The notes below the pieces were generated by a model, which made no database searches, was not told where the DNA came from, and worked only from the letters and a program-made list of their open reading frames with translations. Both the position numbers and the translations under genes were made by a program. DNA of 64,000 nucleotides, taken from NCBI GenBank assembly GCA_963820545.1, contig CAWGAJ010000002.1:806001-870000 (forward strand), in the 5' to 3' direction. This document shows positions 55,210-64,000 of this stretch, one piece after another. The stretch comes from CAWGAJ01 sp963820545 (GTDB lineage Bacteria; Planctomycetota; Planctomycetia; Pirellulales; Thermoguttaceae). The first letter of the stretch is position 1. The number at the start of each line of letters is the position of its first letter.

Positions 55210-56529
55210 TTAATCCTCCATCATCACGCGTTGGCGGAAGGCGCTGATGGGCAGACGCACGCCCGCCGACTCCAAGCGCGACATGAACGTCGGCCGGACC
55301 CCCGTGGCGACGAACTTTCCATAGGCCCGACCGTTTTCGTCGACGCCTTCCTTTTCATATCGATAAATGTCTTGCATCACGATGGTATCCTGTTCCATGC
55401 CCACTACCTCCGAGATGCAAGTGATCTTCCGCGGACCGCCTTGCAAACGGCTGGACTGCACAACCAAATCCATGGCGCTGGCAATTTGCGCGCGCATGGC
55501 CTTCAGCGGCAGTTCGAAGCCGGCCATCATGATCATCGTTTCCAGACGCGCCAGGGCGTCGCGCGGCGAGTTGGCGTGCAAAGTGGTCATCGAACCTTCG
55601 TGGCCCGTGTTCATGGCTTGCAGCATGTCCAGGGCTTCGGCGCCGCGGCACTCGCCGATGATGATCCGCTCGGGACGCATGCGCAGCGCGTTTCGCACCA
55701 GGTCGGTGGTGTAGACCGCGCCCTTGCCTTCGATGTTCGGCGGCCGCGTTTCCAAGCGCACCACGTGATCTTGCTGCAATTGCAATTCCGCGGCGTCTTC
55801 GATGGTCACGATGCGGTCGCTGTTGGGGATAAAGCTGGAAAGCGTATTGAGCAAGGTGGTTTTGCCCGAACCCGTGCCGCCGGAGATGAGGATGTTCAGC
55901 CGCGCTTTGATGGCGCCTTCCATGAGCATCACCATTTCCGGCGTGAAACTCTTGAAATTCAATAATTCCTCCAGTTTCAGCGGATTGGTGCCGAAACGCC
56001 GAATCGACACGCAGGGCCCGTCCAGCGCCAAAGGGGGAATGATGGCGTTAAAACGCGAGCCGTCGAGCATCCGCGCGTCGACCATGGGACAGGTTTCATC
56101 CACGCGCCGTCCCACCTTGGAAATAATCCGGTCGATAATCTGCATGAGGTGGTTGTTGTCGCGGAAGCCCACGCTGGTTTTTTCCATCTTTCCGCGGCGT
56201 TCGATGTACACGTTCTTGGGGCCGTTAATCAGAATATCGCTGATCGTGGGATCCTTCAGCAGCATTTCCAACGGACCGAGTCCGAAGGTTTCATCCAGCA
56301 CCTCGTTGACCAATCGTTCCCGCTCATTGCGGTTTAGCAGCGTATCTTCGGTATCGCAAAGATGTTCGACGACCAGTCTGATTTCGCGCCGCAGCGTATC
56401 GCCTTCCAATTCGCCCACGCGCGACAAATCCAGCTTGTCGACCAGTTTGTTGTGAATCCGTTGTTTCAATTCCTCGAAATTGTTTTCTTTCGAGTCGCTG
56501 GGGCGTGCGGGGGAAATAAGCTTAGCCAT
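55210..56529 (-). CDS. tadA: Tad pilus assembly ATPase TadA/CpaF
   Basis: Hexameric secretion ATPase driving Flp pilus extension (and probably retraction). Motifs: NPLKLEELLNFKSFTP, Walker A ILISGGTGSGKTTLLNTLSS near residue 216, TIEDAAELQLQQDHVVRLET (Asp box), Walker B RPERIIIGECRGAEALDMLQ and His box MNTGHEGSMTTLHANSPRDA. 439 residues, intact. The N-terminal domain has the CpaF-type SDILINGPKNVYIERRGKM. Confidence 0.95.
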   Translation of the reverse strand: MAKLISPARPSDSKENNFEELKQRIHNKLVDKLDLSRVGELEGDTLRREIRLVVEHLCDTEDTLLNRNERERLVNEVLDETFGLGPLEMLLKDPTISDILINGPKNVYIERRGKMEKTSVGFRDNNHLMQIIDRIISKVGRRVDETCPMVDARMLDGSRFNAIIPPLALDGPCVSIRRFGTNPLKLEELLNFKSFTPEMVMLMEGAIKARLNILISGGTGSGKTTLLNTLSSFIPNSDRIVTIEDAAELQLQQDHVVRLETRPPNIEGKGAVYTTDLVRNALRMRPERIIIGECRGAEALDMLQAMNTGHEGSMTTLHANSPRDALARLETMIMMAGFELPLKAMRAQIASAMDLVVQSSRLQGGPRKITCISEVVGMEQDTIVMQDIYRYEKEGVDENGRAYGKFVATGVRPTFMSRLESAGVRLPISAFRQRVMMED

Positions 56530-56842
56530 GGCGGTGCTCTCTCGAGGTCCTTAAACGCTTTCAGGTATTATTGGTAAACAATTCGATCATCTTGCCCGGA
56601 CATATAATGCCTTGATTATTCATCACGGTTTGTGATCGCTAGCGCCGAGTTGCTACGGCACTTGATTGCTAAGAAAAGATAGCTTATTAGCGCCGCCGCA
56701 TGTCGAGTTGGCGGCCGTCTTGCCGGCCGCTCTTAAAATAGCGATTGTAGCGAATGTTCCGCTTACTTAAGCGCGGCCCAGATAAACCGCCTCAGACTGC
56801 CCGCGCCCAGGTAAAATCTAAGCGACTGCTACTGGCGAGAGC
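56530..56842. other. Gene-free gap inside the tad cluster
   Basis: Between tadA and tadZ, so tadA-B-C may have their own promoter here. GCGGCCG-type pairing near 56712-56731 is the only structure noticed. Confidence 0.4.
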
Positions 56843-58058
56843 TTACTTTCCGCTTCTGAGCGGCCACAATTTAAGCAGGCCGCCAAGCGCTGATTTTTTG
56901 CCCATGGCGGCGACCATTTCGCCCTTGTCTTCGTTGTTCAGCGACTTGGCCAATTGAATGATCGCCTGCGTAACGGCGGCCTTGGGGGCTTGTTCCACCA
57001 GCGGTACGCCGTTGTTGCGGGCTTCGATCATGGTGCGGTAGTCGTTGGGCAGTTCCCAAAAGATTTCCCTGCCGATGGTTTCTTCCGCTTTTTTCAAGGT
57101 AATGTGCCCGGTATCCAGACCCACGCGATTGATGATAATCTTTACCTTCTCGGCGATCCCTTCCATCTCGGAGAACGACATCATCAAGCGCACCACGTTC
57201 CTCAGGCAGGGCAGGTCGAGCTGTGTAATGAGCAATATATGGTTGGCCATCTCCAAGGCAATCAAATCGATGGAGGTGTATCCTTTTGACAAATCCAGCA
57301 CCAAATGAGTGAAGGTGGCCTTCATTAAGCCGATCACGCGTTGCAGATCATCGCGAGTAATCAGGCTGACTTCGTCGAGCTGCACGGGTCGCGGCAAAAG
57401 ATACAGCCCGGATGAATGCTTGGTGAGCGAACGCTTCAGCAGCGTGAAATCCAGACGCGTGACGTTTTGCGCCACGTCTACCAGCGTATAATCGGGAATG
57501 GTGTCGAGGAATACGTCCGCGTCGCCCAGACAGAGGTCCAGATCGATCAGGGCCACGGAGTTCTTCTCGTTTTGGGCCAAAGCGCAGCCCAAATTCACGG
57601 CCACGCTGGTGGTGCCCACGCCCCCGATGGCTCCGGCCACGGCAATCACCTGAGAACCGCGGGGCTTGTTTTCGCCGTGTCCCAGGCGGCGCTCGTTGAT
57701 CCGTCCCAAGGCGCCAAGCAGGTCTTCGATTCTTATGGGCAGGGTGAGGAATTCTTTGGCCCCCGCGCAGGGCCTGGAGAATCAGACCGCCGTCGCTAGA
57801 TGAGCTAACCACCAGCACCGCGCAGTCGGGCGAAACGGCCATCAATTTGCGTACCAGCTCCAGCCCTTTCTGCGGATCGGCGTCGAGGGCCACAATGCCG
57901 ATGTCCGGATTGGTCTGGGCCACAACGTCGGCGAAGAACTCGTAGCGGGAACATTCGGCTTCCAGCCAGATCATGTCCATGCCCAGCAACAGGCCCTTGA
58001 GATTTTCACGTTGAGAGTCGTTTGGATCGACGATGGCTAAGCGAAGAACGTTGCTCAT
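56843..58058 (-). CDS. tadZ: Tad pilus localisation ATPase TadZ/CpaE (frameshifted near 57765)
   Basis: An N-terminal receiver-like domain (LRLAIVDPNDSQRENLKGLL, IGIVALDADPQKGLELVRKL) without a clear metal-binding acidic pair is followed by a MinD/ParA-type ATPase with VIAVAGAIGGVGTTSVAVNL (deviant Walker A), VALIDLDLCLGDADVFLDT and LVLDLSKGY. TadZ marks the pole or site of pilus assembly. The ATG at 58058 (MSNVLRLAIVDP) is chosen over upstream in-frame ATGs. Two bases (GC) are missing at about 57765; restored, it reads LQALRAGAKEFLTLPIRIED. About 405 residues. Confidence 0.92.
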
Positions 58059-58220
58059 AGTGAGTCGATGAATCCTGATTAAGCTCGCTGGCAATACCCG
58101 CTGGCACGGTCGTCTTGCCCGTGTGAAATAACGGCACTGGCGAGACGCCAGTGACAGCAAACACGGTCACTGATTCCCTAACATCTCCAACCACGTAAAG
58201 CAGTTGCAAACTTATATACT

Positions 58221-59922
58221 CTACTTTACTACGTCATAACCAATCGGGCCGATGAAGCCAGGCGCACCGTTTGCGGCGCCGGCGGATGAGTTGCCCGATG
58301 CGTTATGCGGATTAGACTGGGTATAACGATTCTGAGGAGAAGATGAAGCCCCGGGACGGCGAGCCAGACTCGCCGCACTGTTCATACCTGCAACATGTTG
58401 ACCGCCGGGACGCGATGTGCCGCTGGTGGCGCCCGCGGGAGCAGGCGTTAAAATTGGTTCCGGTCCGATCATGCCGTCCTCAGGCGTGGACGGATGACCC
58501 TCCAGCGCCATTTTCTTTGCATTGCGAGCATCCCGCGCCATTGCAGTTCGGACAGCAATTGGGCACTTCCAAATGTCCCTTCATAAACAGTTCCCAATCG
58601 GTGGGGCTGGTCGTTTGCATGCCCGGACCACAAGGCGGCACCTCATTGGCATCCATGGCTTCGACCAGCTCCGGCGTGACCAATATCAACAATTCGACCT
58701 CGTTGACGTTTTCCTGCACGGTACGGAATGCCGCGCCTAAATAAGGCACCTCACTAATCCAGGGCAACCCATGGTTTTCCGATTCAATGCGAGATTCCAC
58801 CAATCCCGCGATGGCCAGTGTCTGGCCAGCCATCAACTCCACGGCCGTGTCGGCTTTACGTTCCAAGAAGCCCGGCACTGTTGTCCCAGAAATCGTGGTG
58901 CCGTTGGCAGAATCAGGTGCGCTTATTGTGGGCCTCACTTCCAGGCGGATCTTGCCGTTGCCCAACACAATGGGTACAAAATTGACATTCGTGCCGTACT
59001 CTATAAATTCTATGCCAACGGTACCAAGTCCTTGTGGACTCGGATAGGCTACTTTTCCGCCCACGTTAAATGATGCTGCCTGGCCGCTTTCAGCCACCAG
59101 CGTCGGTTCGGCCGTTACTTTCAACAGGTTGTCTTGACGCAAGGCGTCCAGCACTCCAAAAAAAGCGCTGCTGCCGCTGGCAATGTTAAAGGCGAATGTT
59201 CCACTGATGGGATTATTGGACGTGGTTGCAGCCGCCGGACTCATGTTGCCTACTCCCGAGGGAAGCAATGGAGATGTTGGTGCCAACATCATGCCGCTTG
59301 CACCCGAAAATACTGTGTTCATACCGTTGATTTTGGCCCAATCGAAACCCAATCTACGCAATTTCGTCCGCGATACTTCCATCACTTTTACGTGCAGAAG
59401 CACCGTTTGCACGCCGCACACCGTCATGTTGTTGATTACCTTGGGATAATACTCCTCGGCAATGCGAATGATCCGGTCGATGTGTTCGGGCTTGTCCACG
59501 TAACCCGAGATCAATACCGATTTGGCTACCGGGATCACCGTCAAGGCGGCGTGGGGAAATTGCGAACGCAATAACATTTTCAACTCTTGGGCGTCGCCGA
59601 AAACAATCACGTCGATCGTAAACAGTTTTTGGTCTTCACCCCAGAGATTGATCTGGGTGACGCCCGACGTCTTGGCCGAGACCTGCACCTGGGTGGGCGA
59701 AAGCGGCGTGAGATCGAGAATCTCGGGATTATTCACTTGGGCTTGCGGAATCTTCTGTCCGATGGTGATGATCCGGCTGGTGTGCACTATCATCTCCATG
59801 CGCTCATTGGGCGACTTTACTTCATAGTTGATCCCTGCGGGCTTTGGCGGATCCGCGGCAGTGTCGGCCGGCTCTGCGGATTGAGCGTTGAGGAAAAAGC
59901 CTATGCCGCAAATAATTGCCAT
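58221..59922 (-). CDS. rcpA: Tad pilus secretin RcpA/CpaC (frameshifted near 58499)
   Basis: Outer-membrane channel for the Flp pilus. BON/N-domain pattern TLTVIPVAKSVLISGYVDKP; secretin core LLKVTAEPTLVAESGQAASF, NVGGKVAYPSPQGLGTVGIE, GKIRLEVRPTISAPDSAN, LMAGQTLAIAGLVESRIESE, VPYLGAAFRTVQENVNEVEL, LLILVTPELVEAMDA. A Cys-rich CPNCNGAGCSQC segment follows. Removing one G at about 58498-58500 extends it through a Pro/Ser-rich tail to GFIGPIGYDVVK, a planctomycete-type end as I recall it. A start further upstream (ATG near 59960, with one indel) would give a better signal peptide. Confidence 0.9.
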
Positions 59923-59995
59923 GGGCGCAAATGCGCCAAAGAGTATGCTTTAACATCCTTGTTTTCCTTGCAATATGGTTCATCCTTGATCTTTA

Positions 59996-61216
59996 TCATT
60001 CGCCTGGGACCGATTCCGATTGTTGGTCGGCGGGGACAGGTTCGGAATTTGGCGTTAATGTTTGCTCGGACGTCTTGATTTGATTTTGATCCGCTTCCCA
60101 GGGATCCATGGTGATCGGCGGCGTGGTCGGCGGCGTGATCGGCGGTGTTGCGGGCTTGGCCTCTTTTTTCGCGGGGACCATTTGGTCCGGAGCCGACTTG
60201 CTGTTGCCGGAGCCGGACATGCTGCCGCCGCTGATTCGCCAATGATCGGTAAGCGGATTTCCCGCAGCGGGTGTATTGTCGGCTTCTAAAACGACGTCGT
60301 TAATCTTGTCTGGTTGTAAAATGCGCATCGTCCAAGTGCTGGGAGGTTGCGGTTGTTCGTGCGCAGGCATTGTTTGACTGGCGGCCATGCCGGCTTTCAT
60401 TTGATTTATGTAATCCAGTAAGCCTTTGGTGGCTTCATTCTTTTTATCCAGGGGTGATTCCTTATCCCGGTCGGCATAGGCCGAACGCCCTAATAACTCC
60501 TCCGGCTTTGCCACGGCGTCCTCGGCGTGGGTGTTGTCTTCGGGACTCCTCATCACCAGCCGGATTTTGCCCATTTCGCTGGCCAAGGTCACTTTGGCGG
60601 CCTGGGCCGGCGTGACCAACAAGGAAATAGTCTTTGAACTAGGTCTTTCTTTGCCTTCTTTATCCTTGTCCAACTCCACCACCTCGTTGACCGCGAAAAC
60701 CTTGACATCCTGCAAAACAGTGCGGGTGGAGGTTTCGGGAATCTCATGTTGTGAATTGCCTACCAGGTAGACCAACACGTCGACCCGATCTCCGGGCAGA
60801 ATCAAGCCCGAGCCGCTAACGGAATCGACCTGCACCGCGACCACGCGATATCCCTTGGGAATTACCGCGCTGGCTCCTTGCGAGTTAGCTCCTTTGCCGA
60901 GCAATTTATTTTCCAAAATCGGTTCGCCCGAATAGAGTTTCTGCCGCGTGCGACGCCCCTCCGCATCCGCGATATTGGATACGGCGCCTGTGGGAATCTT
61001 ATCCTTCGGCCAAGGTTCCAGTTTAAGCACCTCGGCCGTTAAGGGCACGCCAAAGGGGATGTCCTTGATCGCGACAAAGATCGGCACTGTCTCCCCGGTA
61101 ATCACAGCCGGCGAGTCGTGCCTTTTAGCCAAGACTTGAGTAATGCCGATCGAGGCAACTAGTCCGCAACCTAGCGCCAACATCAACATCGCCATGGATT
61201 TGGCTCGCATCGACAC
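59996..61216 (-). CDS. cpaB: Flp pilus assembly protein CpaB/RcpC
   Basis: SAF-domain periplasmic protein that works with the secretin. A membrane anchor (MAMLMLALGCGLVASIGITQ) is followed by the SAF domain FVAIKDIPFGVPLTAEVL and the RcpC domain AVIPKGYRVVAVQVDSVSGS, then LILPGDRVDVLVYL and LLVTPAQAAKVTLASEMGKI. The C-terminal 150 residues are Pro/Thr/Gln-rich and likely disordered. ATG 61210 is equally possible. Intact. Confidence 0.92.
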   Translation of the reverse strand: MSMRAKSMAMLMLALGCGLVASIGITQVLAKRHDSPAVITGETVPIFVAIKDIPFGVPLTAEVLKLEPWPKDKIPTGAVSNIADAEGRRTRQKLYSGEPILENKLLGKGANSQGASAVIPKGYRVVAVQVDSVSGSGLILPGDRVDVLVYLVGNSQHEIPETSTRTVLQDVKVFAVNEVVELDKDKEGKERPSSKTISLLVTPAQAAKVTLASEMGKIRLVMRSPEDNTHAEDAVAKPEELLGRSAYADRDKESPLDKKNEATKGLLDYINQMKAGMAASQTMPAHEQPQPPSTWTMRILQPDKINDVVLEADNTPAAGNPLTDHWRISGGSMSGSGNSKSAPDQMVPAKKEAKPATPPITPPTTPPITMDPWEADQNQIKTSEQTLTPNSEPVPADQQSESVPGE

Positions 61217-61311
61217 CCCCCATCGCCCGAAGCAGGGCGGAAAAAACCTATGCCGTGATCATCCTTGTTACTGTTAAATTCACATTTTCATCCATGAAGA
61301 TTATTTATGGT

Positions 61312-61728
61312 CTACTGCACCGTTTCTCGACGCATTATAGTGCTTGCGTGTATTTGCGTGTTAATATTAAAAAACCAAGGTGCGGGAAGCCAACTAATTC
61401 GACTGAAAGGCACGCTGACCGTGACTGTAACTGGTTGGTCATATCCGGCAGTACTTGGCTCCGTTGGTACGGTCGTTATCGTAGCGCCAGTGATGTTTGC
61501 GGCGCTAAGATAATTGTTTACCGTACTTAATACTGAGGGGAGTGAGGTTCCGCCCGGCGGTGGATCTAACACTGCAACTCTGGCGCCCTCCCTTGAAGCA
61601 TTGGTTATGATCTGTTGGACCATGATTACACGCCCAAACTCGATCATTCCAAAAATCAACAAGAAAAAAAGCGGCGCCACAATGGCAAACTCGACAACTG
61701 CCGCACCTCTTCGTTTTCTTCGGCTCAT
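61312..61728 (-). CDS. tadE: TadE-like pseudopilin
   Basis: Start at 61728 (MSRRKRRGAAVVEFAIVAPL). RGAAVVEFAIVAPLFFLLIF is the TadE signature, with a processing site before a hydrophobic helix containing Glu at +5 of the helix, and GMIEFGRVIMVQQIITNASR completes the domain. The rest is a small beta-rich tail. It is a minor pilin-like protein matured by the prepilin peptidase encoded next to it. 138 residues. The frame extends further 5' without support. Confidence 0.9.
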   Translation of the reverse strand: MSRRKRRGAAVVEFAIVAPLFFLLIFGMIEFGRVIMVQQIITNASREGARVAVLDPPPGGTSLPSVLSTVNNYLSAANITGATITTVPTEPSTAGYDQPVTVTVSVPFSRISWLPAPWFFNINTQIHASTIMRRETVQ

Positions 61729-61841
61729 CCCGTAAACTTTCTCCAGTTTAACCTTGTTAATTCTTGAATTTCTCCGAAGCGATGAGCCCTTTGATCGGGT
61801 GATTATTTCCAAGATGCAATCTCTAGATAATGTGGGCAAAT

Positions 61842-62408
61842 TCATGGCAACATTCCAGTCCAGATAAAATAGATAATTGTTCCAATGGCAATTGGTATTC
61901 CATAAGGTAACAACATCATTGAACTCTTTCGCTCGGCGGCGATGGATGAAAGCTGGTTAGGTTCGCGGATTATCGCAATTTCATAAACAATGGTCCGAAA
62001 TTGGCTCAGATGTTCTCGCCAGTTCCGTTTCCAAAAGATCATCGCTAGGGCGATTGCTCCGCCGATAATTGCGGAAAGACAAAAAGCATATAAGGTGATT
62101 GTGCCCCAAACCCAAGCGCCTACACCCGCCAGGAGTTTTACATCTCCGGCCCCCATGCCGCCGATGGCGTAAAGGGGTAATAAAAGTCCCAATCCTACAC
62201 AGGTTCCCACTAAACTCCAGCCAAATCCCGCCCAGCCGAAACATGTGGTGCTGTAAATCCAGCCGCTTATAATAAAAGGAAAAGTGATCCAGTTAGGAAC
62301 TTTAAGTTTCCAACCATCGATGATTGCCGCGGCCACCAGGACTACGCTTACCAGCCAAATGGGCCAGCTTTCCAATAAATAGTGGGTGAAATTATGCCAT
62401 GCCTGCAT
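61842..62408 (-). CDS. cpaA: Prepilin peptidase CpaA/TadV
   Basis: A24-family aspartic peptidase that cleaves Flp and TadE leaders at the membrane. First catalytic Asp in VVLVAAAIIDGWKLKVPNW, second in IGGMGAGDVKLLAGVGAWVW (the GxGD motif). Five to six membrane helices. Length 188 is near the upper end for TadV. Lies between tadE and the flp genes. Confidence 0.92.
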   Translation of the reverse strand: MQAWHNFTHYLLESWPIWLVSVVLVAAAIIDGWKLKVPNWITFPFIISGWIYSTTCFGWAGFGWSLVGTCVGLGLLLPLYAIGGMGAGDVKLLAGVGAWVWGTITLYAFCLSAIIGGAIALAMIFWKRNWREHLSQFRTIVYEIAIIREPNQLSSIAAERKSSMMLLPYGIPIAIGTIIYFIWTGMLP

Positions 62409-62440
62409 GGTCTATCCTCTCTAATTTCAATGCGTTAGAA

Positions 62441-62508
62441 ATTTAGCCCTGGCACTTGTACCGGGCGAATTCTTAGGTCACTCGCGGCACAAGTGCCGCG
62501 GTTAAACG
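62441..62508. repeat. Two facing TTTAGCCC-type repeats
   Basis: A + copy (62441-62466) and an inverted copy (62483-62508) of the TTTAGCCCCG family face each other, forming a larger stem-loop between cpaA and the flp terminator. Confidence 0.6.
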
Positions 62509-62534
62509 GGTACCACCTAATTAAATGATATGTC

Positions 62535-62576
62535 AAAAAAAGCCCCCTCGGCGCCATTTTTTTAACGCCGAGGGGG
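62535..62576 (-). terminator. Strong terminator after flp copy 1
   Basis: On the - strand CCCCCTCGGCG pairs with CGCCGAGGGGG (11 bp) and is followed by seven T residues after one C. Confidence 0.92.
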
Positions 62577-62656
62577 ATGCTTCCGGTTATCGCGGTAATA
62601 ACGTTCCGGCCCAGGCAAGAGGGCCTGTTATCACCTCTGCAACTCGCTGAGACAAA

Positions 62657-62830
62657 TTATTTCAACGAGGCGGCAATGTTACTAAACTCCGTGCTGGCTT
62701 TTGTGCCCAGCGTGCTAATTGCCGTCAGACAAACGATCACGATCAAGGCCAACATCACCGCGTATTCGACCGCGGTAGGGCCATCCTCTGAAACGAGGAA
62801 CCGACGTAACTTCAGAGCTAGCGACTTCAT
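62657..62830 (-). CDS. flp: Flp/Fap-type pilin, copy 1
   Basis: 57 residues: MKSLALKLRRFLVSEDGPTA, then VEYAVMLALIVIVCLTAIST. The GxTAVEYAVM segment is the Flp processing and assembly signature (cleavage before the hydrophobic helix, Glu5 and Tyr6). It is the major subunit of the Tad pilus. GGAGG lies seven bases before the ATG. It differs from copy 2 at four positions near the C-terminus. A hairpin (GTTTCCC-TCAA-GGGAAAC) sits just upstream of the ribosome-binding site. Confidence 0.93.
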   Translation of the reverse strand: MKSLALKLRRFLVSEDGPTAVEYAVMLALIVIVCLTAISTLGTKASTEFSNIAASLK

Positions 62831-62904
62831 GGTTATTCCTCCATTTCCGGCTTTGTTTCCCTTGAGGGAAACTAGCGGATTGCAAGTAAAAATGGGTTCC
62901 TGCG

Positions 62905-63000
62905 GGTAATAACACCGTCAGCAAACTAACGGCGCCGGCCTGCGTTCTACCCTCAGGAGCCCGGCTTTAGTAAAAGCCTCCTCCTCGTCATTGCCGTTTT
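62905..63000 (-). ncRNA. Second structured leader element between riboswitch and flp, copy 1
   Basis: On the - strand AACGGC...GCCGTT closes a region holding GGAG-GA-GGCTTT-TACT-AAAGCC-GGG-CTCC and a further GC-rich stem. It is repeated with two base changes upstream of flp copy 2 (about 63692-63786). Could be the expression platform; not a family I can name. Confidence 0.5.
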
Positions 63001-63012
63001 TTGGTTTTCACC

Positions 63013-63110
63013 CTTTCGGCAGCCAGACTACCGGCGGTTACCCGCCGGTCCTCAGCTTTGCGCCCGGCCTTTCGACCGGTTTGCCCTTGTCGAGGATGAA
63101 GAGGCTGCAG
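63013..63110 (-). ncRNA. Predicted c-di-GMP-I (GEMM) riboswitch, copy 1
   Basis: On the - strand: AAGGGCAAACCGG, GAAA tetraloop (GGTCGAAAGGCC), GGGCGCAAAGC, a second stem (ACCGGCGG-GTAA-CCGCCGGT) and TAGTCTGGCTGCCG. This is the order of conserved blocks in GEMM-I aptamers, including the GAAA tetraloop and its receptor position. It lies about 190 bases before the flp ATG. The GGG before CAAACC is intact, whereas the cGAMP-type variants carry an A there. Confidence 0.85.
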
Positions 63111-63322
63111 GCCTGATTTGTGCGGCGTCTTGCCAATTTGATAAGTACATCTTTGGCCGATAAGCACGCCACACCCGGTCGGCCTTTTGGGCCTTCCTGA
63201 CTTTCAGGCTGACGCTCGCGCGTCTCGCCTCTATGTTGAAACTTAGGTCAGATACCGAGGGATGTCAAATCGAGAACCTTGAGAAAATATATATTCACTT
63301 GCATCGGGCACAAATACCTCAT

Positions 63323-63364
63323 AAAAAAAGCCCCCTCGGCGCCATTGTTTTAACGCCGAGGGGG
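63323..63364 (-). terminator. Strong terminator after flp copy 2
   Basis: Same 11-bp stem and T run as at 62535-62576. Confidence 0.92.
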
Positions 63365-63444
63365 ATGCTTCCGGTTATCGCGGTAATAACGTTCCGGCCC
63401 AGGCAAGAGGGCCTGTTATCACCTCTGCAACTCGCTGAGACAAA

Positions 63445-63618
63445 TTATTTCAACGAGCCGGCAATGTTGTCAAACTCCGTGCTGGCTTTTGTGCCCAGCG
63501 AGCTAATTGCCGTCAGACACACAATCACAATCAAGGCCAACATCACCGCGTATTCGACTGCAGTGGGGCCATCCTCTGAAACGAGGAACCGACGTAACTT
63601 CAGGGCTAGCGACTTCAT
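63445..63618 (-). CDS. flp: Flp/Fap-type pilin, copy 2
   Basis: 57 residues with the same leader and GPTAVEYAVMLALIVIVCLT helix as copy 1; the C-terminus reads TEFDNIAGSLK instead of TEFSNIAASLK. The start at 63618 has GGAGG upstream; an in-frame ATG at 63711 lies inside the leader RNA and is rejected. First flp gene in the direction of transcription within this window. Confidence 0.93.
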   Translation of the reverse strand: MKSLALKLRRFLVSEDGPTAVEYAVMLALIVIVCLTAISSLGTKASTEFDNIAGSLK

Positions 63619-63799
63619 GGTTATTCCTCCATTTCCGGCTTCGTTTCCCTGCTGGAAACTAGCGGATTGTGAGTAAAAATGGGTTTCTGCGGGTAATAAC
63701 ACCGTCAGCAAACCAACGGCGTCGGCCTGCGTTCTACCCTCAGGAGCCCGGCTTTAGTAAAAGCCTCCTCCTCGTCATTGCCGTTTTTTGGTTTTCACC

Positions 63800-63897
63800 C
63801 TTTCGGCAGCCAGACTACCGACGGTTGCCCGTCGGCCCTCAGCTTTGCGCCCGGCCTTTCGACCGGTTTGCCCTTGTCGAGGATGAAGAGGCTGCAG
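63800..63897 (-). ncRNA. Predicted c-di-GMP-I (GEMM) riboswitch, copy 2
   Basis: Same blocks as copy 1. In the second stem, a G-C pair of copy 1 (34/45 of its line) is A-T here and the outer A-T pair becomes a G-U in RNA, so the helix is kept by compensatory change. Confidence 0.85.
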
Positions 63898-64000
63898 GCC
63901 TGAGTTGTGCAACGTCTTGCCAATTTGATAAGTACCTCATGGCTGATAAGCACGCCGCACTGGGACGGCCCCTCGGGCCTTCCCGACTTTCAGGCTGACG

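Larger units (their letters stand above)
62535..64000. repeat. Tandem duplication with a period of about 788 bp
   Basis: Terminator, flp gene, leader and riboswitch are repeated: flp stops at 62657 and 63445, terminators at 62535 and 63323. Identity is very high throughout, with one single-base indel in a small hairpin in front of flp. Unit 1 has a short unique spacer at about 63220-63320. The second unit runs off the right edge, so further copies may exist. Confidence 0.9.

Noticed and set aside
62830..63150. Possible sigma-54 promoter (TTGGCAAGACG...GCAC on the - strand) before both flp units
   Set aside because: The distance between the GG and GC elements is nine, not ten, bases in both copies, and the copy-1 -12 region lacks TTGC.

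Overview
The window looks like a stretch of chromosome from a planctomycete, probably close to the Pirellulales; this is inferred from gene content and order, not from a marker tree. Supporting features are the order NTP transferase - prs - L25/Ctc - pth - S6 - ssb - L9 - dnaB, a PEP-CTERM-tagged secreted protein, a DUF1573 protein, several small proteins of a planctomycete type, a Ser/Thr kinase fused to a membrane sensor, and a complete Tad/Flp pilus locus with a planctomycete-type secretin. The DNA is moderately GC-rich, except for one clearly AT-richer block at about 44.9-50.0 kb.

Layout. 0-6 kb: translation and replication genes on the + strand, ending in dnaB. 6-13 kb: a flagellin-like gene, secreted or cell-surface proteins, a ferritin-like protein, a HigB/HigA-type toxin-antitoxin pair with a near-consensus promoter, and a PEP-CTERM protein. 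13-24 kb: tRNA-fMet, trmL, a PIG-L deacetylase, an M32 carboxypeptidase, a macrodomain protein, the block yraN-rplS-trmD-rpsP-ffh on the - strand, a DUF1573 protein and an AzoR-like reductase. 24-31 kb: a four-gene set of TonB-dependent receptor, YfiR-like periplasmic protein, membrane histidine kinase and hybrid kinase. 31-44 kb: tRNA-Leu and regulators (SpoIIE-type phosphatase, sigma-factor fragment, membrane spermidine-synthase-like protein, MscS/MscK-type channel, Ser/Thr kinase, FHA-GAF-adenylate cyclase). 45-50 kb: one very large SF1 helicase-nuclease protein with a GreA-like C-terminal domain, bracketed by a 92-bp direct repeat. 50.8-64 kb: the Tad pilus locus, all on the - strand. It ends in two near-identical tandem units, each a predicted c-di-GMP-I riboswitch followed by a 57-residue Flp pilin gene.

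At least 25 single- or two-base frameshifts interrupt some 20 otherwise well-conserved genes, including essential ones (prs, pth, rpsF, ssb, rplI, rpsP). Where the cause is visible it is usually a short homopolymer or a CG-dinucleotide run. I read these as consensus errors in the assembly and annotate each affected gene as one CDS with the break marked. A second striking property is the intergenic DNA. It carries many degenerate tandem repeats with a 7-bp period, whose unit differs from locus to locus and which often touch a start or stop codon, together with several families of REP-like hairpins.
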